From the NCBI RefSeq assembly GCF_905171775.1, contig NC_053490.1, forward strand, positions 155,006,469 to 155,070,468: a DNA stretch of 64,000 nt, read 5' to 3'. The stretch is from Rana temporaria. Its lineage: Eukaryota > Chordata > Amphibia > Anura > Ranidae. Below are positions 63,424 to 64,000 of the stretch, piece after piece; the first letter of the stretch is position 1, and each line of letters opens with the position of its first letter. Position numbers and translations under genes: made by a program. The notes under the pieces are model-generated. The model had not been told where the DNA came from, made no database searches, and saw nothing but the letters and a program-made list of their open reading frames with translations.

Positions 63424-64000
63424 GGAGCCAGAGCCGGGGCACCCTTGGCACCAGGATGTCCAAAAGGAAAAGAAGATGATTTTCCTGCGGCTCAATTTTT
63501 TTTGGGAATCTCGATTTCTGCTCAGATTATGAGCTTATTTATTTTATTTTTATTATGCTCAGATTATGAGCTTATTTATTGTATTTTTATGCTCAAAGTT
63601 TGAGTTGTCTTGTTTATTTTGTAGTCCCTACACACGGTGAGGAGTGTATACTACAGTGTGACTGGTGTGTGAATTGGGGGGGGGGGTGTCACTCCTGCTG
63701 GAAAAGAGGTGTCACCCTCTGCCATGTGAAAGGTCTATGAATGTACAGCAACATAATTGGAGCCTTGGCGAGGCGTTGCTGCTCCCTAGTACCGTGCAGT
63801 ATCCTTGGGTCTAATTTTTGGTGGATGTGGGGTGTGTGTGCTAGGGACCACAGTGGTGTGCACGCGTGCATTCTACTTGTGACATGATTAATGTGTGTGT
63901 TTAACGTGCAAAGAGACGTTCTACGAGACAACTCCTGACTGCTCTTCCCTCAGTAGACCGGATAGAGTTTCTTGGGGGGGGATTGTGTGGTTGGGGGGTC
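63424..64000. other. No gene recognised; interior of the third Harbinger
   Basis: Short direct duplication attatgctcagattatgagcttattta at 63518-63577. G-rich runs at 63677 and 63976. The transposase gene of this element is expected to the right of the window. Confidence 0.45.

Larger units (their letters stand above)
52047..64000 (+). mobile_element. Third Harbinger-lineage element, 5' part; extends past the window
   Basis: The probable left end is GGGGTAGATTCAGGTAG at 52047, followed by subterminal GCGC/TTACGC-rich motifs (cgctacgccggcgcaat, ttacgcccggcg). The first gene is a SANT/Myb-like protein starting at 52463. It is interrupted by an insert at 52496-61938 and continues to 63423. No transposase and no right end lie inside the window. 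The left TIR cannot be checked without the right end. Confidence 0.6.

Overview
The window reads as nuclear DNA from a vertebrate, most likely an anuran and probably a true frog (Ranidae). The evidence is the set of interspersed repeats: long TTAA-flanked repeats of the 'CCACTTG' type (1-1000, 37970-38845, 48692-49702), PIF/Harbinger, hAT, Tc1 and TTAA-type MITEs, a Ngaro retrotransposon, and CR1/L2-, L1- and Penelope-like debris. No host gene exon, rRNA, tRNA, operon or CRISPR array could be supported. The species is an inference from remembered repeat style, not a database result.

Layout. 1-1810: old repeat fragments. 1811-7236: an apparently complete Ngaro (tyrosine-recombinase) retrotransposon with gag, RT-RNase H, tyrosine recombinase and SGNH hydrolase ORFs between identical split direct repeats. 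7237-17010: a palindromic repeat interrupted by Harbinger copy 1 (7934-16393). 17011-26450: two foldback repeats, a 2.8-kb hAT-type element (22094-24881) filled with minisatellites, and a CR1/L2-like LINE tail. 26450-37970: AT-rich sequence with a nested TTAA MITE, Harbinger-type MITEs, L1-like fragments and a BED/hAT transposase relic. 37970-46950: a thick nest of DNA transposons (TTAA, Tc1, hAT, Harbinger, a probable solo LTR). 46950-52046: diverged duplication, TTAA repeat, MITE. 52047-64000: a third Harbinger lineage whose SANT/Myb-like gene is split by an insertion that itself carries the complete Harbinger copy 2 (53015-61334).

The main result is the pair of near-identical 8.3-8.5-kb Harbinger elements in inverted orientation 36.6 kb apart. 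Each has three separate spliced genes: a DDE transposase (2 exons), a Myb/SANT-like protein with an acidic repeat region (3 exons), and a MADF-domain protein (2 exons). As far as I know, Harbinger elements usually carry a transposase plus one DNA-binding partner, either Myb/SANT type (vertebrates, plants) or MADF type (Drosophila PIF-like). Carrying both is unusual. The MADF gene also holds an inverted partial copy of its own first exon at its 3' end, so its transcript could fold back. Splice junctions, reading phases, TIRs and target-site duplications (TSDs) agree between the two copies, which suggests recent mobility.

In these elements the transposase would catalyse excision and insertion. 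The SANT and MADF proteins probably bind the palindromic subterminal regions and bring the transposase to the DNA, by analogy with HARBI1/NAIF1-type pairs. In the Ngaro element, gag packages RNA, RT/RNase H makes cDNA, and the recombinase inserts a circular intermediate at a short ATGT core. The SGNH ORF is an accessory hydrolase of unknown role.
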